From: Streptomyces sp. NBC_00358
GTDB taxonomy: Bacteria > Actinomycetota > Actinomycetes > Streptomycetales > Streptomycetaceae
Assembly: GCF_036099295.1 (NCBI RefSeq)
Contig: NZ_CP107976.1
Span: 5,766,001 to 5,830,000, forward strand
Direction of reading: 5' to 3'
Length of the DNA: 64,000 nt
The translations under genes were made by a program, and so were the position numbers. Of this stretch, positions 1-8,231 are shown piece by piece; position 1 is the first letter of the stretch, and each line of letters starts with the position of its first letter. Under the pieces are notes generated by a model. That model saw nothing but the letters and a program-made list of their open reading frames with translations. It did not search any database and was not told the DNA's origin.

Positions 1-1
1 G

Positions 2-1198
2 GATCAGAACGCGGCGCGGCAGGGACAGGGCGCCCACGACGACCGCTTCTCGTACCACCCCGGGTCCACCGGGCAGTGGGAGTTCGACGATCCGACCCGT
101 CACGGCGCCGCCGGGCAGGGCCAGGGGCACGACGCCGGGCACGACGTCACCGGGCAGTGGTCGATCCCGGTAGCCGTAGGCGATCTTCCGGACGAATCGG
201 GTGAGTTCACCACCTCGGCGCTCGTCGAGCAGTGGGGCAGCACCCCGCCGGCCACGCTCCCGGGCGGCGCGTCCGCGCCCTGGGCCGAGATCGGGCAGCC
301 GTGGACCGCCGACACCCACGAAACGACCGCTGAGGCCCTCGCGGAGCACGCCGGGCAGCCGCAGGCCGAATCGCCCGCACAGGCCGCCCAGCGGCCCGTA
401 CAGCCCGCCCATGAGGCACCTGAGCCCGCCGCCGGCCCCGGATCGGTGACCGGGGGGTCACCCGAGGTGCCCGAGCCGGACCCGGCGCACGAGGCTCCCG
501 GGACGGATGACGGGACGCGGGACGCGGACCACCTGGCCCCGGCCGCCAACGACGAACACCCCCTCGCCTCGTACGTCCTGCGCGTCAACGGCGCCGACCG
601 GCCGGTCACCGACGCCTGGATCGGCGAGTCGCTGCTCTACGTACTGCGCGAACGGCTCGGCCTCGCGGGCGCCAAGGACGGCTGCTCGCAGGGCGAGTGC
701 GGCGCCTGCAACGTCCAGGTGGACGGCCGGCTCGTGGCGTCCTGTCTGGTCCCCGGCGTCACCGCCGCCGGCAGCGAGGTGCGCACCGTCGAGGGCCTGG
801 CCGCCGACGGCCAGCCCTCCGACGTCCAGCGCGCGCTGGCCAAGTGCGGCGCCGTGCAGTGCGGATTCTGCGTCCCCGGCATGGCGATGACGCTGCACGA
901 CCTGCTGGAGGGCAACCCCGCGCCCAGCGAACTGGAGACCCGCCAGGCCCTGTGCGGCAACCTGTGCCGCTGCTCCGGCTACCGCGGCGTCCTGGACGCC
1001 GTGCGCGAGGTCGTCGCCGAACGCGAGGCGCACTCCGCCGCCGCGGCCGAGAGCGTCCCCGAGGCGGAAGAGGCCCGCATCCCGCACCAGGCGGGCCCCG
1101 GCGCCGGCGGTGTCCACCCGTCCGCGTACGAGGACAATGCCGCGTACGGCTCCCGGGCGCAGCACGACCCGTACGGCCAGGACGGAGGCCAGGCGTGA
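2..1198 (+). CDS. 2Fe-2S subunit, xanthine dehydrogenase family (5' partial)
   Basis: The reading frame is open from the left window edge, so the true start lies upstream. The C-terminal part is a classical two-domain small subunit of the molybdenum hydroxylase family. A plant-type [2Fe-2S] motif C-x4-C-x2-C (CSQGECGAC, about 682-708) is followed by a fourth Cys, and a helical second-cluster domain carries C-G-F-C (about 859-870) and C-R-C (about 964-975). A long Gly/Gln/Pro-rich extension of more than 180 residues precedes it, unusual for the family. The stop overlaps the next start (GTGA), so the two subunits are translationally coupled. The role, electron transfer from the Mo subunit to an FAD partner, is family knowledge; a FAD subunit is not visible here. 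Confidence 0.9.
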   Translation, partial: DQNAARQGQGAHDDRFSYHPGSTGQWEFDDPTRHGAAGQGQGHDAGHDVTGQWSIPVAVGDLPDESGEFTTSALVEQWGSTPPATLPGGASAPWAEIGQPWTADTHETTAEALAEHAGQPQAESPAQAAQRPVQPAHEAPEPAAGPGSVTGGSPEVPEPDPAHEAPGTDDGTRDADHLAPAANDEHPLASYVLRVNGADRPVTDAWIGESLLYVLRERLGLAGAKDGCSQGECGACNVQVDGRLVASCLVPGVTAAGSEVRTVEGLAADGQPSDVQRALAKCGAVQCGFCVPGMAMTLHDLLEGNPAPSELETRQALCGNLCRCSGYRGVLDAVREVVAEREAHSAAAAESVPEAEEARIPHQAGPGAGGVHPSAYEDNAAYGSRAQHDPYGQDGGQA

Positions 1199-3501
1199 CC
1201 AACCAAGCCGCGACCGCGACACCGGCGGCGCACGAGACGGGCCCCGAGCCCCTGCCGCACGGGCTCGGCGTCTCGCTGCCCGCCGCCGAGGACCGGGCCA
1301 AGACCGAGGGAACCTTCCCCTACGCCGCCGACCTGTGGGCCGAGGGCCTGCTGTGGGCCGCCGTGCTCCGCTCGCCGCACCCGCACGCGCGCATCGTGTC
1401 CATCGACACCAGCCACGCGCGCGAGATGCCCGGCGTACGCGCCGTCATCACCCACGAGGACGTGCCCGGCACCCCCCTGCACGGCCGCGGCAGGGCCGAC
1501 CGACCGGTGTTCGCCTCCGAGGTCGTACGCCATCACGGAGAGCCCATCGCGGCCGTCGCCGCCGACCACCCGGACACCGCGCGGATGGCCGCCGCCGCCG
1601 TCATCGTCGAGTACGAGGTGCTCGAACCGGTCACGGACCCGGAGCACGCCTTCGAGGCCGAGCCGCTGCACCCCGACGGCAACCTGATCCGGCACATCCC
1701 GCTGCGTCACGGCGACCCGGACGCGGTCGGCGAGATCGTCGTCGAGGGCCTGTACCGCATCGGCCGCCAGGACCCCGCCCCCATCGGCGCCGAGGCCGGA
1801 CTCGCCGTGCCCCGCCCCGACGGCGGCGTCGAGCTCTACATCGCCTCCACCGACCCGCACAGCGACCGGGACGCCGCCGCCGCCTGCTACGGCCTCGAAC
1901 CCGCGCGCGTGAAGGTCGTCGTCACCGGCGTCCCCGGAGCCACCGCCGACCGCGAGGACCAGGGCTTCCAGGTCGCGATCGGCCTGCTCGCCCTGAAGAC
2001 CGGCTGCCCGGTCAAACTCACCGCCACGCGCGAGGAGTCCTTCCTCGGCCACGCCCACCGGCACCCGACCCTGCTGCGCTACCGGCACCACGCCGACGCC
2101 GACGGCATGCTGGTCAAGGTCGAGGCACAGATCCTGCTCGACGCGGGCGCCTACGCCGACACCTCCGGGGAGTCCCTCGCCGCCGCGGTCTCCTTCGCCT
2201 GCGGCCCGTACGTCGTCCCGAACGCCTTCATCGAGGGCTGGGCCGTGCGCACCAACAACCCGCCTTCCGGGCATGTACGCGGCGAGGGCGCCCTCCAGGT
2301 CTGCGCCGCCTACGAGGCCCAGATGGACAAGCTGGCCAAGAAACTCGGGACGGACCCCGCGGAACTGCGCCTGCGCAACGCCATGGCCACCGGAGACGTC
2401 CTGCCGACCGGCCAGACGGTGACCTGCCCGGCGCCCGTCGCCGAGCTGCTCCAGGCCGTACGCGACTACCCACTGCCCGCCCTCCCCAAGGACACGCCCG
2501 AGGACGAGTGGCTGCTGCCCGGCGGCCCCGAGGGCGCGGGCGAGCCCGGTGCCGTACGCCGCGGTGTCGGCTACGCGCTCGGCATGGTGCACATGCTCGG
2601 CGCCGAGGGTGCCGACGAGGTCTCGACGGCCACCGTGAAGGTCCACGACGGCGTCGCCACGGTGCTCTGCGCGGCCGTGGAGACCGGCCAGGGCTTCACC
2701 ACGCTGGCCCGGCAGATCGTCCAGGAGACGCTCGGCATCGACGAGGTGCACGTGGCCCCGGTCGACACCGACCAGCCCCCGGCGGGCCCGAGCTGCCGGG
2801 GCCGGCACACCTGGGTGTCCGGCGGAGCGGTGGAGCGCGCGGCCAAGATGGTCCGCACCCAGCTACTGCAGCCGCTGGCGCACAAGTTCGGCATGTCCAC
2901 CGAACTGCTCCAGATCACCGACGGCAAGATCACCTCGTACGACGGTGTCCTGTCGACCACGGTCACCGAGGCGATGGACGGCAAGGAGCTGTGGGCGACC
3001 GCCCAGTGCCGCCCGCACCCGACCGAACCGCTGGACGAGGCCGGCCAGGGCGACGCCTTCGTGGGCCTCGCCTTCTGCGCCATCCGCGCGGTGGTGGACG
3101 TCGACATCGAACTGGGTTCGGTACGGGTCGTGGAGCTGGCTCTCGCCCAGGACGTCGGCCGGATCCTCAACCCGGCCCAGCTCACGGCCCGCATCGAGGC
3201 GGGCGTCACCCAGGGCGTCGGCGCCGCGCTGACCGAGAACCTCCGGACGGCCCGCGGCCTGGTCCGGCACCCCGACCTCACCGGCTACGCCCTGCCGACC
3301 GCCCTGGACGCGCCCGACATCCGCATCGTCAAGCTGGTCGAGGAGCGCGACGTCGTCGCCCCCTTCGGCGCCAAGGCGGCCAGCGCGGTGCCGGTCGTGA
3401 CCTCGCCGGCGGCCATCGCGTCCGCCGTACGGGCGGCCACCGGCCGGCCCGTCAACCGACTCCCGATCCGCCCCCAGGCGGCCGTGGTGACGTCCTCGTG
3501 A
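1195..3501 (+). CDS. Molybdopterin-binding subunit, xanthine dehydrogenase family, degenerate active site
   Basis: The 768-aa product starts at GTG inside the stop of the 2Fe-2S gene. It shows the family order: an aldehyde oxidase a/b hammerhead-like N-terminus (about residues 20-160), then the Mo-pterin-binding region to the C-terminus. Several hallmark positions differ. The usual STQ substrate-pocket Gln is Asp220 (S-T-D). The Gly-rich GGAFGGKE loop is replaced by GVPGATADRED (245-255). RGFG.PQ reads RGEGALQ (362-368). The catalytic GVGEPP segment near the C-terminus reads AASAVP (728-733), so the active-site Glu is Ala731. It is a real, well-conserved frame, but canonical hydroxylase activity is doubtful. 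It may be a specialised or non-catalytic actinobacterial branch. Confidence 0.88.
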   Translation: MTNQAATATPAAHETGPEPLPHGLGVSLPAAEDRAKTEGTFPYAADLWAEGLLWAAVLRSPHPHARIVSIDTSHAREMPGVRAVITHEDVPGTPLHGRGRADRPVFASEVVRHHGEPIAAVAADHPDTARMAAAAVIVEYEVLEPVTDPEHAFEAEPLHPDGNLIRHIPLRHGDPDAVGEIVVEGLYRIGRQDPAPIGAEAGLAVPRPDGGVELYIASTDPHSDRDAAAACYGLEPARVKVVVTGVPGATADREDQGFQVAIGLLALKTGCPVKLTATREESFLGHAHRHPTLLRYRHHADADGMLVKVEAQILLDAGAYADTSGESLAAAVSFACGPYVVPNAFIEGWAVRTNNPPSGHVRGEGALQVCAAYEAQMDKLAKKLGTDPAELRLRNAMATGDVLPTGQTVTCPAPVAELLQAVRDYPLPALPKDTPEDEWLLPGGPEGAGEPGAVRRGVGYALGMVHMLGAEGADEVSTATVKVHDGVATVLCAAVETGQGFTTLARQIVQETLGIDEVHVAPVDTDQPPAGPSCRGRHTWVSGGAVERAAKMVRTQLLQPLAHKFGMSTELLQITDGKITSYDGVLSTTVTEAMDGKELWATAQCRPHPTEPLDEAGQGDAFVGLAFCAIRAVVDVDIELGSVRVVELALAQDVGRILNPAQLTARIEAGVTQGVGAALTENLRTARGLVRHPDLTGYALPTALDAPDIRIVKLVEERDVVAPFGAKAASAVPVVTSPAAIASAVRAATGRPVNRLPIRPQAAVVTSS

Positions 3502-3683
3502 GCGCCCCGGAGCCGGCGGCCGGCGAACCCGCGCGGGACGGCCTCGACCCAGCCGTCCCCGGCGCCGAGGCCGGGCAGCCGCGCTACGAACCCCCGCCCA
3601 GCGTGGGCAAGCTGCTGATCTGGGTGCTGCTGTTCGTACTGGCGGCCGTGGTCGTCGTCCTGGGCGGCGTCTACTTCACCTGA
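3498..3683 (+). CDS. Small single-pass membrane protein of the xanthine dehydrogenase-like operon
   Basis: The 61-aa product starts at GTG overlapping the stop of the Mo subunit (GTGA), implying coupled translation. It has a Pro/Ala/Glu-rich soluble N-terminus of about 36 residues, then one hydrophobic helix (about 39-58, beginning LLIWVLLFVLAAVVVV) and a very short tail. I do not recognise a family. Its position as the last gene suggests it anchors or helps assemble the oxidoreductase at the membrane (inference). Confidence 0.72.
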   Translation: MSAPEPAAGEPARDGLDPAVPGAEAGQPRYEPPPSVGKLLIWVLLFVLAAVVVVLGGVYFT

Positions 3684-3753
3684 CGAGGGCCGCGTCCACC
3701 TGACGAGGACCCGTCCGCCTGACGAGGGCTGCGTCCACCTGACGCGGGCCGCG
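3677..3753 (+). repeat. Four-unit degenerate tandem repeat, 18-20 bp
   Basis: Four copies of a unit like CACCTGACGAGGGCCGCGTC start at 3677, 3697, 3716 and 3736, differing at a few positions. The first unit contains the final codons and stop of the small membrane gene. Each unit repeats TGA, so the array carries several stops. Confidence 0.85.
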
Positions 3754-3921
3754 CCCCTTCCCTGCCGTGCGCGACCCGCGCCCCGACGGTTCCTCCTTCG
3801 CGCGTGGCTTGTTCCCGCGCCTCTTCGGCGTTGTCAGTGGGGCGGCGTATCGTTCTGGAGCGATGGGGAACTGCCGTGGAACGACCGGCCGTTCCCCGCG
3901 GGGGAAGCACGGAGCGTTCAC

Positions 3922-5103
3922 ATGCGCGGGGGAGCCATGAGTACGACTGACACCGATGTCAAAGGCGCGATCACACTGACCGGCGACGAACTGGATCCGT
4001 TCGTCACGCACGCGGGCACCCGGGACCGGCTCACCGGCCCCGGACTGCCCCGGGACGGCGCGCTGCTCGGCTTCGACGCCCTGCGGGAGCACGGCCTGCG
4101 CACGGTCGCGGACCTGGCGGGCGGTGCCGACAAGCTCGCCGAGGAACTGCGCGACCAGCTCGTCATAGGGGCGCTGCGCAGCCTCGACCGGGACCTGGAG
4201 TCGATCCTGCTGGACGGGACGACGGGCGAGGTCTCGTCGGCCCGCGTCCCGCCGGACCCCGCCCGGCTGGACCTCGCGCCCCTGGCTCCCTCCCTGGACG
4301 CCCTGCTGAGTTTCGCGGCGGCCACCGAGGAGCTGACCGTGTCCCGGGGCGGGCCGGGCTCGTTCGGCCCGAAGGCGGTCGCCGAGGTGTCGGACCGGCT
4401 GAGTGCCGTCTTCGCCGACGGCGCGGGCGCGGACGTGCCCCCGTACTGGCGGATGGCCGCGCTGATCCGTCCGCTCGCCCGGATCGCCGGACCGGGCGAC
4501 GGGCTGGTGCTCGGCCTGCCGGCGCGGCTGCTGGACGAGGAGTTCGGCGCGGGCGGGATCATGCGCTTCGAGGACGTCGACTTCCCGCCCGCGCTGACGC
4601 ACGAGCCGACCCGCCGCTTCCTCCGGGAGTCAGGCCTGCCGGAGGACGGCTACCTCTTCCAGCTCGACACGGAGGTGCCGCTGCCGGCGCTCACCGAGTA
4701 CTACGCGGACGAGCGCCCCGACGAGTTCGCCGCCGGCCTGCTCCCGGCCGCCGCCGACCGCCTGATACGCCTCGGCCAGCTCCTGGAGGACACGAGCCTG
4801 GTCGTGGACGGCACCACGGGCGCGGTGCTCGCCTGGAGCGAGCCGGACCTCACCCTGCGCCCCCTGAACGCGGACATCTCCACGCTGGCGTTCACCCTCT
4901 GGCTCGTCCACCGCGAGAAGACCGTGGACGCGGCCCACGGCCTCAGCGGCTCCTACGGCCAGCTCGCGGCCACCCTGACCGAGACCCTCGCCACCGTCGA
5001 CCCCACCGCCTGCGACCGGACCCCGACCCTCCCGGGCGACGACGGCCGCCGCTACTGGCCGGAGATATTCGAGGACCGGTCGGGCGGCCTGCTGTACGTG
5101 TAG
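3922..5103 (+). CDS. SUKH-4 family immunity-like protein, duplicated domain
   Basis: The 393-aa acidic soluble protein fits the SUKH-4 family (SMI1/KNR4-like superfamily, linked to polymorphic toxin immunity). It appears to hold two tandem copies: a DGTTGEV segment near residue 92 and a matching DGTTGAV segment near residue 295, each followed by a family-like helical stretch. The ATG at 3922 has GGAG at 3911-3914 seven bases upstream; an ATG at 3937 has a purine block only two bases away and is less likely. No toxin gene lies beside it. In Streptomyces such stand-alone genes are common, so a housekeeping or adaptor role is possible. Confidence 0.75.
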   Translation: MRGGAMSTTDTDVKGAITLTGDELDPFVTHAGTRDRLTGPGLPRDGALLGFDALREHGLRTVADLAGGADKLAEELRDQLVIGALRSLDRDLESILLDGTTGEVSSARVPPDPARLDLAPLAPSLDALLSFAAATEELTVSRGGPGSFGPKAVAEVSDRLSAVFADGAGADVPPYWRMAALIRPLARIAGPGDGLVLGLPARLLDEEFGAGGIMRFEDVDFPPALTHEPTRRFLRESGLPEDGYLFQLDTEVPLPALTEYYADERPDEFAAGLLPAAADRLIRLGQLLEDTSLVVDGTTGAVLAWSEPDLTLRPLNADISTLAFTLWLVHREKTVDAAHGLSGSYGQLAATLTETLATVDPTACDRTPTLPGDDGRRYWPEIFEDRSGGLLYV

Positions 5104-5401
5104 CGGGCCCGCGGACGGACACCCGGGGACCGACACCCGCGTCCGGACCGGCCGCACGCCAGGTCGAGATCGATGTCGACCACTGACGCACCCAGGTGCC
5201 GGGAGGGAATCCCGTCCCCCTGCCCGGATCGGTCCAGCTCTCCTGGCTTCAAATGCCTTCAAATGGCTTCAAGGGGCGGGAGTGCTCAATGAGTCGGGCG
5301 AGTTCGGTCAATTGCAGAATCACGACACAGGGCCACTCCGCGAGGAGTAAATCTAGTGGTGGCTGGAAACCGCGCGGCCCGCATGTCGAATTGGGGTTCT
5401 C
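5104..5401. other. Intergenic region with TTCAAATG repeats and possible promoter
   Basis: About 300 bp lower in G+C than the surroundings. It contains three close copies of a CTTCAAATG-like word (about 5247-5273) and an AT-rich TAAATCT at about 5347 that could be a -10 element for the gene at 5402. I see no coding pattern. Confidence 0.4.
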
Positions 5402-6100
5402 ATGTCATTCCCGTCTCAGCCCCCGTCTCAGCCACCGCCTCCGTCTCAGCCCGCGTCCTCGCCCCCGTCCTGGCCGCCCCCGAGTGCGCCTCGCGCCAAG
5501 AGGCGGCCCGAGCACTGGACGGCGATGGCCGCGCTCATCACCGCGGTCACGGGTGTGCTCACCTTCCTGGTGGGCTTCATCGCCCTGCCGGCGGCTGGGG
5601 TTCGTTCGCCCCTCGGCGCCGCGGCCACGGTGACCGCCACGACAACAGCCGCGGTCACCGCTACGGCAACGGTCACGGCTCCAGCGCCGCTCTCCTCCGC
5701 CGGGGAAAACGGGGGGACACCTTCACCCGGCAGTCCCACCGATTCCTACGCGGAGCACTGGTCGGGGCGCGTGAAGTTCAACGGCTGGTTCAATCTTGAT
5801 TCGGTGCCCCCTTCGAGCGACGGGGGCGGTGACCTGAGAATGGACGGCATCACGGATACCGGGGCCGCGACATTCATCGATTTCAACATGGTGGAGATGC
5901 CGAAAGGCGAGACCCCGACCCCCGATTCGTGCGTACTGCTCGTGAAAACCCAGCCCGACCAAAATATCGATCTGCCCGTCGGGCGCACCATCTGTTTCGT
6001 CACCGACGAGGGACGGCCGGCCATGGCCACCGTGGTGTCACTCGACAAGGTCGACGTCAAGGCGACCCTCGACGTCACGGTGTGGGAGGTACCCGCGTAG
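5402..6100 (+). CDS. Membrane-anchored extracytoplasmic protein, Pro-rich N-terminus
   Basis: The 232-aa protein of unknown function has a Pro/Ser-rich cytoplasmic N-terminus (residues 2-32), a basic RAKRRPEHW stretch, one hydrophobic helix (about 40-68), a Thr/Ala-rich linker (75-110) and a globular domain (about 118-232). Two Cys residues in that domain (in DSCVLL and RTICFV) could form a disulfide outside the cell. The ORF is followed by a strong hairpin terminator. The Shine-Dalgarno is weak (GGGG at about 5393). The Pro-rich tail plus outside domain suggests a small cell-surface protein (inference). Confidence 0.7.
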   Translation: MSFPSQPPSQPPPPSQPASSPPSWPPPSAPRAKRRPEHWTAMAALITAVTGVLTFLVGFIALPAAGVRSPLGAAATVTATTTAAVTATATVTAPAPLSSAGENGGTPSPGSPTDSYAEHWSGRVKFNGWFNLDSVPPSSDGGGDLRMDGITDTGAATFIDFNMVEMPKGETPTPDSCVLLVKTQPDQNIDLPVGRTICFVTDEGRPAMATVVSLDKVDVKATLDVTVWEVPA

Positions 6101-6121
6101 ACGCGGACCGGGACGGCCAAC

Positions 6122-6158
6122 CGGAAGGGCGGCACCCCGGTGGGGTGCCGCCCTTCCG
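6122..6158. terminator. Strong bidirectional hairpin
   Basis: A perfect 17-bp stem (CGGAAGGGCGGCACCCC at 6122-6138 with its complement at 6142-6158) and a 3-nt loop, followed by TTTC. It ends the gene at 5402 and lies just past the 3' end of the tRNA-Cys transcribed toward it. Confidence 0.9.
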
Positions 6159-6180
6159 TTTCGCCTGGTCAGGCAGGCAG

Positions 6181-6252
6181 AGGCCGTGGCGGGAATTGAA
6201 CCCGCGTAACTCGCTTTGCAGGCGAGTCCCTGAACCACTCGGGCACACGGCC
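6181..6252 (-). tRNA. tRNA-Cys (GCA)
   Basis: The minus strand folds as a full cloverleaf. The acceptor stem GGCCGTG pairs with CACGGCC, the anticodon stem CTCGC/GCGAG closes loop CTGCAAA (anticodon GCA), and the T arm is GCGGG-TTCAATT-CCCGC. Length is 72 nt with discriminator T and no encoded CCA. Confidence 0.95.
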
Positions 6253-6466
6253 AGTCTCAGGTGCGGCACGGCTCACTCGTTCCGAACCTGATGGGTCGAC
6301 CGTAGGCGGGGTGCGGGAGCGGGCTCAAGGGTTCCGGGGCGGCCGCAACGCGACTGCCACACGCCGTTCACGAACCGCGGGGCGGCTGGTTCGGGGGAGT
6401 GGTCCTAGGGCCAAAGGACCGGTTGATCACCGCCTTCGGACAGGAGTCACGGCGGGCCGCGCACCT

Positions 6467-6472
6467 TACGCT
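6467..6472 (+). promoter_or_regulatory. -10 element of leaderless MFS transcript
   Basis: TACGCT is followed by exactly 7 nt and then the ATG at 6480. No Shine-Dalgarno is present, which fits transcription starting at the initiation codon. Confidence 0.55.
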
Positions 6473-6479
6473 GGCGGCC

Positions 6480-7919
6480 ATGACAGCACTGGAAGCACGC
6501 GCGGCCGCGACGACGGTTCCGTCCGAGGAGACGGGCGGGGTACTGAGCCGGCCGTACCGGGCGCTCAGCATCGGCATCGTGTCCGTGGTGCTGGTGATCG
6601 CCTTCGAGGCGACCGCCGTGGGGACGGCGATGCCCGTCGCCGCGCGGGAGCTCGGCGGGGTCGCCCTGTACGCCTTCGCGTTCTCCGGGTACTTCACGAC
6701 GAGCCTGTTCGGGATGGTGCTCGCCGGGCAGTGGTCCGACCGCGACGGGCCGCTCGGCTCGCTGGCCTCGGGCATCGGCGCGTTCGCCGCGGGGCTGCTG
6801 CTGTCCGGGACGGCCGGCGGCATGTGGGTGTTCATCCTCGGACGGGCCGTCCAGGGCCTCGGCGGCGGGCTCGTGATCGTCGCGCTGTACGTCGTCGTCG
6901 GGCGGGCCTATCCGCAGCGGCTGCGCCCCGCGATCATGGCGGCGTTCGCGGCGGCGTGGGTCGTACCGTCCGTCGTCGGCCCGCTCGCCGCGGGCGCGAT
7001 CACCGAGCACCTCGGCTGGCGCTGGGTGTTCATCGGGATTCCGGCGCTGGTCGGCGTTCCGCTCGCGCTCGCCCTGCCGCAGATACGGCGGCGGGCCTCG
7101 GGACAGGCGGGGGCGGGCGGCCGTGCGCCGCTGGACCGGCGCCGCATCCGGCTGGCCTTCGCGATAGCGCTGGGCGCGGGGCTGTTCCAGTACGCCGCCC
7201 AGGACCCGCGCCCGCTGTCCCTCGTGCCCGCCGCGGCCGGTGCCGCGCTCCTCGTATCCGCCGTGCGCGGGCTGCTGCCCCGCGGCACCTGGCGGGCGGC
7301 GCGCGGGCTGCCGTCCGTGGTGCTGCTGCGCGGGGTCGCCGCCGGCGCCTTCGTCTCCGCCGAGTCCTTCGTGCCGCTGATGCTGGTCACTCAGCGGGGG
7401 CTGTCGCCGACGCTCGCCGGGCTCTCGCTCGCGGCCGGTGGCGGGACCTGGGCGCTGGGGTCCTGGGTGCAGGCACGGCCGCGCGTGGAGCCGTACCGCG
7501 ACCGCCTCATGTTTCTCGGCATGCTGCTGGTCGCTGCGGCCGTCGCCGCGGCCCCGAGCGTGCTGATCCCCGCCGTTCCGGTGTGGACCGTCGCCGTCGC
7601 CTGGGCCTTCGGCTGCTTCGGGATGGGCCTGGTGATCGCCTCGACCAGTGTGCTGCTGCTCCAGCTCTCGGCCCCCGAGGAGGCCGGCAGCAACTCGGCC
7701 GCCCTGCAGATCTCCGACGCCCTGTCCAACGTGCTGCTGCTCGCCGTCGGCGGGGCCGCCTTCGCGGCCCTGGGCGGCGGCGCGGTCGCCCGCACGGCCA
7801 CCGCCACGGCGTCCGCCGCCCACAGTTCCCACCCGGCCGCCTTCGCCGTGGTGTTCCTGCCGATGGCGGGGGTGGCACTGCTGGGAGCGTGGGTGACGAC
7901 CCGGCTCCGGGAACGATGA
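6480..7919 (+). CDS. MFS transporter, drug-exporter type
   Basis: The 479-aa integral membrane protein has about 12-14 predicted helices. It starts at ATG 6480, placed by the -10-like TACGCT seven bases before it and by loss of coding pattern upstream. An MFS motif-A-like loop (GQWSDRDGPLGS) follows helix 2, and a motif-C-like Gly/Pro-rich helix 5 (VVPSVVGPLAAGAI) indicates an antiporter of the exporter type. The substrate cannot be read. The gene ends by ATGA overlap with a short downstream reading frame that appears broken. Confidence 0.85.
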   Translation: MTALEARAAATTVPSEETGGVLSRPYRALSIGIVSVVLVIAFEATAVGTAMPVAARELGGVALYAFAFSGYFTTSLFGMVLAGQWSDRDGPLGSLASGIGAFAAGLLLSGTAGGMWVFILGRAVQGLGGGLVIVALYVVVGRAYPQRLRPAIMAAFAAAWVVPSVVGPLAAGAITEHLGWRWVFIGIPALVGVPLALALPQIRRRASGQAGAGGRAPLDRRRIRLAFAIALGAGLFQYAAQDPRPLSLVPAAAGAALLVSAVRGLLPRGTWRAARGLPSVVLLRGVAAGAFVSAESFVPLMLVTQRGLSPTLAGLSLAAGGGTWALGSWVQARPRVEPYRDRLMFLGMLLVAAAVAAAPSVLIPAVPVWTVAVAWAFGCFGMGLVIASTSVLLLQLSAPEEAGSNSAALQISDALSNVLLLAVGGAAFAALGGGAVARTATATASAAHSSHPAAFAVVFLPMAGVALLGAWVTTRLRER

Positions 7920-8055
7920 CGGCAACGACAAGTGGCACTGCTTCGACCCCGCTCACCTTGCCGCGTACCGGCTCGTCGTCGAGGCGGCGGCCGGCCATCC
8001 GGCGGATGTGGCCCTCATCGCATCGCGCTTGAGGGCGCCGCACGGGGCGATGTGA
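7916..8055 (+). pseudogene. Probable frameshifted small gene after the MFS transporter
   Basis: An ATG at 7916 overlaps the MFS stop, but its frame (38 aa, ending 8032) loses coding character after about 8 codons. The -1 frame from about 7939 to the stop at 8055 has strong Streptomyces codon periodicity and reads as a helical protein (FDPAHLAAYRLVVEAAAGHP and on) but has no start codon of its own. One base lost near 7937-7942 would join them into a protein of about 46 aa. A sequencing error or a real mutation would both explain it. Confidence 0.4.
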
Positions 8056-8231
8056 CCTCAGTCCCATCCACCGGTGCCCGGGCCTCGTCCGCACGCCGTC
8101 GTGAGCCGGGCGCCGGTAGGGTGGCCCGGTTGTCATACGTAGCCGAGCCGCCCGCCCGCCTCCCGTCACGCCACATCTGACGCGCCGCGCGCGGACCCGG
8201 ACGCTCCCAATCGACACCCAGACCGGAGACC

